Source: Xiphophorus maculatus
Lineage: Eukaryota > Chordata > Actinopteri > Cyprinodontiformes > Poeciliidae
DNA length: 64,000 nucleotides
Direction: 5' to 3'
Assembly: GCF_002775205.1 (NCBI RefSeq)
Contig: NC_036455.1
Coordinates: 472,501-536,500 of the forward strand
Within the stretch, counting starts at the first letter, position 1. Every line of letters begins with the position of its first letter. Below the pieces are notes generated by a model, which did no database searches, was not told the origin of the DNA, and was given only the letters and a program-made list of their open reading frames with translations. Positions 60,809-64,000 of the stretch are shown in pieces. Position numbers and translations under genes: made by a program.

Positions 60809-60868
60809 AAGCTGCTGAGATGGAAGCGGCTCCATCTCAGCAGCTTAAACCCGACGTTTAAGCTGCTG
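60809..60868. repeat. Two overlapping, mutually exclusive hairpins
   Basis: Arm 60809-60824 pairs perfectly with 60831-60846 (16 bp, 6-base loop). The word CAGCAGCTTAAAC (60838-60850) also pairs perfectly with 60856-60868 (13 bp, 5-base loop). The shared strand can join only one stem at a time. Lies about 0.83 kb downstream of the znf704 stop, probably in its 3' UTR. Confidence 0.85.
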
Positions 60869-61228
60869 GTTCTTTCACTTTGAGAATCACATCCCTGAAC
60901 AACAGGAAGGAAATGACTTGAATAAGCAGGTTATTGTTTAAGTGCGATGTGGTCCGTCTGTTTTCCCTGACTTAAGTTTGCATTGATCATTCACCTTGTG
61001 TGTGTCTCTCGCTTCCTTCTCGTTCCCGCCTTTTATCCAATCCCCTTGTGTTCCCGTGGAGTGCTGAAGGAACAGGAATGATTGTGACGTCGGTGATAGA
61101 ATATGACCTCAAAACGTCCAGAAATGAATCAAAACGAGGGCAAGGGTTGAAAGAACAAAATAAAAAAATTAATTCTCCTCCAATGTTCTTCTTTTGGATA
61201 GAAAAGTAAAAGTCTTCTTTTGAATCTT

Positions 61229-61234
61229 TTTATT
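61229..61234 (-). promoter_or_regulatory. znf704: Candidate proximal polyadenylation signal of znf704
   Basis: AATAAA on the minus strand about 465 nt after the stop codon. Use unknown. Confidence 0.3.
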
Positions 61235-61698
61235 ATAACACGAAAACACTTTTTGGTCTTTTTTTTGTTTGTTTGTTTTTCCTCGATTGCTTCTTAGACA
61301 AGACTCTCCATTTAAAACCAGAGCTGTACAAAACTAGAAAGATGCAACACTGAACCCGACATGAAAAGATCTATTTTTACACCGCTTAGCTGCACTGGGG
61401 TTTCCCTTTCACTGGGAATGACGGGAATGGTGGAGGCAGAATTAGGAATCCTGGACAGAACCGGGAAAAAACAAAAGGGAAAAAAAGAAAGAAAGAGAAG
61501 CCGCTCTGCCATCCTTCATTTGCCTCCGCTGCTGGAAGGGATTCGCTAACGTGGAAGAGGGGCCGGAGCTTGACGGATAGTTGCGATTCTGGGCTGCAGA
61601 AAGACCAAGTGCATGCAAAATGAAGCCCCCTCGCTCCACATTTCTCTGGCCGACAGCTACGGCGCCTGCTGCTGAGGCGTTGCATTGGTCGGCTGGGA

Positions 61699-61813
61699 TC
61701 AGTCGGTGAATCTCTGACAGGCTTTCTTCCAGCGGCAGGCGGTGCACCACATGTCGCGGTTTTCCATCCCGTACACCTTACGGCACTTCTTCCCCTCGCC
61801 GCGCACTTTCCGG
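61699..61813 (-). CDS. znf704: znf704 terminal exon (C-clamp-like motif)
   Basis: Acceptor CCCCAG. It encodes [20 protein letters not shown] and [17 protein letters not shown] then TGA. The four cysteines in C...WC-x2-C-x5-C order are the family's second DNA-binding element. Nearly identical to human over its whole length. Confidence 0.95.
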
Positions 61814-63602
61814 CTGGGGAGGTGACAAATGGAAACAACCCAAAAAAGGTCATGATGTGGTGAAGTAAACAATTAAGATCCATTGTGCTAATGTGCAAAA
61901 TAATTTTCGTAACAGGCAGCAAACCGGACTCTTTGAGGTGCATTTTTTTTTTGCAGATAATGAGCAGCGAGGGTCCGGTACCTGAGGGCAGTGGTCGCTC
62001 TAGGAGGGGACGAAAGGACGGCGATGGTCTGGGACCGCTGCTCTCCAAATCCTTGGCTTTTAGTGGGAGACACCTGGACAGAGGACACAGAAACTTAATC
62101 ATGTGAAGTGAAAGGTTAAAAAAAATCAACAGAAATATTTTAACACCAAAATTTGGATTGCATTTAATTGCAAAATCCTCCCAGTGTCACACCTCTAAAA
62201 ATTATGTTGAAATTAAAGTTACCAAAGCATTTTAGTAGCTTTTATTAACTTTAAGTGATCCCTTCTTCCCTGGCTATAAATTTTTCTTTTTTAAAAACAA
62301 ATAAATTTACCTTCTTTTTTTTCCTACTCTGTTAAACCATTTCAAAATCCCCATGTTTCATAAACCCAGTTTTACAGATTTTTCTGCATAAGTTTCAAAA
62401 ACATTATGACAATAAGTGAACAAAATACTCATCAGTTTTTATAAAAAAAAAAAGAAGTGTATTCTCCATTTTCTTTTTGCCTTAAAGTTAAAAAAATCAT
62501 TAAGACTTCAAAACATCTGGACTAGACTGTCACCTTTTGTAAGACCTTCAAAAAATCTAAATGATAAAACATTAGGTGAAAAATTGAGCAAACTAAGAAA
62601 CAAAGACATTTTCAGATATTAAATGCATTGTCTTTAAAATTATGGAACAAGACATGAAATCAGAAAAGTCTAACATTTTTCTATCCTCATTCTGCGGGCG
62701 GAGTCAATGTACTTTGAAGGCTGTATAAATAAACGTCGACATTCCCTCACCGTGTTTCCTGTGAAAGTGACGGGAGGAGACTGCCAGGAGATGCTGAAGC
62801 TGGAGCTGTTGGTTGGAGTGAAACTGGTGGAGGACGAGTTGCTGCTGCTGGAGGGGATGGACACCGGAGCTGTGGCCTAAAGGACGAGATTCAAATGTTT
62901 TAATGTTTTCATGCGATGTTGTAAGTCAGACGTTTTCTCTTCATTTCGTTTAACAGCTAATATTTCCTCGCCTGATAGGCGTGGTCCGTGTGGATGAGGT
63001 AGAGAGCGCTTGGAGCGGAGCGGCTGAGCGGGGTGGTGCCGCCGGGGTGAGGCTCCTTGGAGTCGGACGGGTGGGCGGGTCGGTGGGAGTCCGGCTGGTG
63101 GTTGAGAGGGGCCAGAGGAGACGGGGGCGGCGGTGGGGGAGAGATGACGGAGGAGGACACAGGCGACAGGCTGCTCAGCCCGTCGGCAACGGAATCCGTG
63201 TTGAGCTTGATTTCTGTGTAGTAGAAATCCTCCTCGCCGTCGCTGCAGTCTGAATCACAGTTACGCCTAAAAAAGTGACGCGTAAAGATTTAGAAAAGCA
63301 TGTCAGTGAAATCTAATGTCAATTCACGCGTCAACATTAGACAATTTATCTTTCATTCTCTCCGTTTTCCCCTGGTTTCTCACTACATGACCAGGAGTTT
63401 TTATGCCAGTCCATAAATGCTGACTATTTAGCATCTGTGTGGCTCATAGAGCCACAATGAGAGCTGTGGTTAACTAAAGTTAGTGAATGCTGGTGTCTTA
63501 CCCCAGGTGGATGGTGCGGATGTGTCTCTGGATGCCTGCAGTGGTACTCAGCACCTTGCCACAATTCTTCCACAGGCACTTGAACATCACCTTCATGGAG
63601 TT
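61699..63602 (-). CDS. znf704: znf704: zinc finger protein 704, 3' part (5 exons), partial
   Basis: C-terminal 242 aa of a nuclear DNA-binding factor of the ZNF704/ZNF395/SLC2A4RG family. Exons on the minus strand: 63602-63502, 63266-62972, 62876-62751, 62073-61982 and 61813-61699, 729 bp in frame including TGA. The first visible exon carries one C2H2 finger ([12 protein letters not shown]...HIRTIH). Then come [20 protein letters not shown], a Pro-rich stretch, [34 protein letters not shown] and the C-terminal Cys motif [19 protein letters not shown]...KKACQRFTD, a C-clamp-like DNA-binding element. The wording follows human ZNF704 rather than ZNF395 or SLC2A4RG, and the zbtb10/tpd52 neighbours support this. 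The upstream exons and start are outside the window. Confidence 0.94.
61982..62073 (-). CDS. znf704: znf704 exon VSPTKSQGF...[10 protein letters not shown]
   Basis: Acceptor TGTCCAG, donor CTCAG|GTACCG. It encodes [30 protein letters not shown]. Human has VSPTHHPTAGSGEQRQ and ALSSPPRGTVTLR at this place. Confidence 0.9.
62751..62876 (-). CDS. znf704: znf704 exon, Ser-rich region
   Basis: Acceptor CCTTTAG, donor ACG|GTGAGG, 42 codons, phase 0 on both sides. It encodes [42 protein letters not shown], matching human [16 protein letters not shown]. Confidence 0.93.
62877..62971 (-). other. znf704: GC-AG intron of znf704
   Basis: A 95-bp intron between HAYQ and ATAP, both fixed by similarity to human YQATPP. 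The donor is CAG|GCGAGG and the acceptor CCTTTAG|GCC. A GC donor with good flanking match is a known minor class of U2 intron. Confidence 0.85.
62972..63266 (-). CDS. znf704: znf704 exon, acidic/Pro-rich region
   Basis: Acceptor TTTTTAG, phase 2 in. It encodes [20 protein letters not shown], then Ser/Pro-rich sequence with a PPPPPP run, and [19 protein letters not shown]. The last codon is CAG and the intron starts with GC (GCGAGG), not GT. No GT donor preserves the frame here, and reading on gives ARKY then a stop. Confidence 0.92.
63502..63602 (-). CDS. znf704: znf704 exon with the C2H2 zinc finger
   Basis: Acceptor TCCTGCAG, donor GG|GTAAGA. It encodes [35 protein letters not shown]-x4-C and H-x4-H spacing of a C2H2 finger. 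The preceding phase is 0, consistent with human K|NSMKVMF. Confidence 0.94.
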
Positions 63603-64000
63603 CTGCAGGAAACGCAAAACAGAAACGTGTTAATTCAGATTAAAGTGATAATCTGACCTTAAAAGTTGACTTTTGAAGTACAGATGAAAAAGCAGCATAA
63701 AGCTGTGGATTATTGACTCTGCCACTAGCACAGACTAAATTCATTTACCTAAAACAAATAATAAACTTTAATTGATATTTGTTGCAGAACAGATATGGCA
63801 TTTGGAGGCAGGAACAATTAAACCAGCTACTCAAGGACTAAAGTAGAGTCAATAAAGTGAAACTCTACCCACTCTGCCTCTGAAAGAAGTCCTCAAAAAT
63901 CATCCAACAGCAGCCTCTTGCTGATGTTTTATGAAAGTGTATGACTATGCAATATGAAAAGACTAGATGGGTTTAACCATCTAGTCTTGGGCAAGAAGGA

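Larger units (their letters stand above)
47781..61698 (-). other. znf704: Probable znf704 3' UTR and downstream flank
   Basis: Nearly 14 kb downstream of the znf704 stop without a recognisable coding gene. Minus-strand AATAAA occurs at 61229-61234 (proximal candidate) and 47801-47806 (distal candidate), among others. Whether one UTR spans all of it is not decidable here. It contains a Tc1-like relic (52889-53542), the CpG-rich block, microsatellites (GT)n 48171-48197, (GTT)n 50228-50257, (AT)n 51979-51997, (CA)n about 52840-52860, and a short LINE-end-like piece near 49185-49235 (ACTTTACTGATCCCTGAAAG). Confidence 0.45.

Noticed and set aside
1..64000. CRISPR arrays, operons or other prokaryote-type systems
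   Set aside because: The window is vertebrate nuclear DNA; the repeats seen are microsatellites and transposon relics without regular spacers.

Overview
The window is ordinary vertebrate nuclear DNA: genes with many introns, long AT-rich introns and intergenic stretches, microsatellites and decayed transposons. The protein sequences, the Tc1-like and LINE relics and the tRNA-derived SINE point to a ray-finned fish, probably a percomorph. A killifish or livebearer relative is possible, but that is only an impression from the SINE.

Three genes are present. (1) zbtb10, minus strand: five coding exons between 23223 and 1819 join in frame to 746 codons (745 aa). It encodes a BTB/POZ zinc-finger nuclear factor. 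The start of the window is probably its 3' UTR. (2) tpd52, plus strand: coding exons from 27096 to 44698. It has two alternative first coding exons (27096 and 36967) and an optional 42-bp exon (42691-42732), and encodes a small coiled-coil protein of the tumor protein D52 family. (3) znf704, minus strand, 3' part only: five exons from 63602 to 61699 encode one C2H2 finger and a C-terminal C-clamp-like motif. The rest of the gene lies beyond the right edge. About 14 kb downstream of its stop (47.8-61.7 kb) has no recognisable coding gene and is probably 3' UTR plus flank.

Layout: 1-1818 zbtb10 3' UTR; 1819-23223 zbtb10; 23224-27095 divergent intergenic region between zbtb10 and tpd52, with a long (ATT)n/(AAT)n tract, a minus-strand LINE 3' end, and a CRE about 130 bp before the first tpd52 ATG; 27096-46100 tpd52; 46100-47780 convergent intergenic region; 47780-61698 znf704 3' region with an isolated CpG-rich block at 49.6-50.2 kb; 61699-63602 znf704 exons.

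The three genes are also neighbours in human (TPD52, ZBTB10, ZNF704). Here the zbtb10-tpd52 pair appears flipped as a block relative to znf704. They do not form a pathway; the link is conserved synteny. I saw no novel multi-gene system. The best leads are a near-perfect 30-bp-arm hairpin in a tpd52 intron, a GC-AG intron in znf704, two mutually exclusive hairpins in the znf704 3' region, and the CpG-rich block without a gene.
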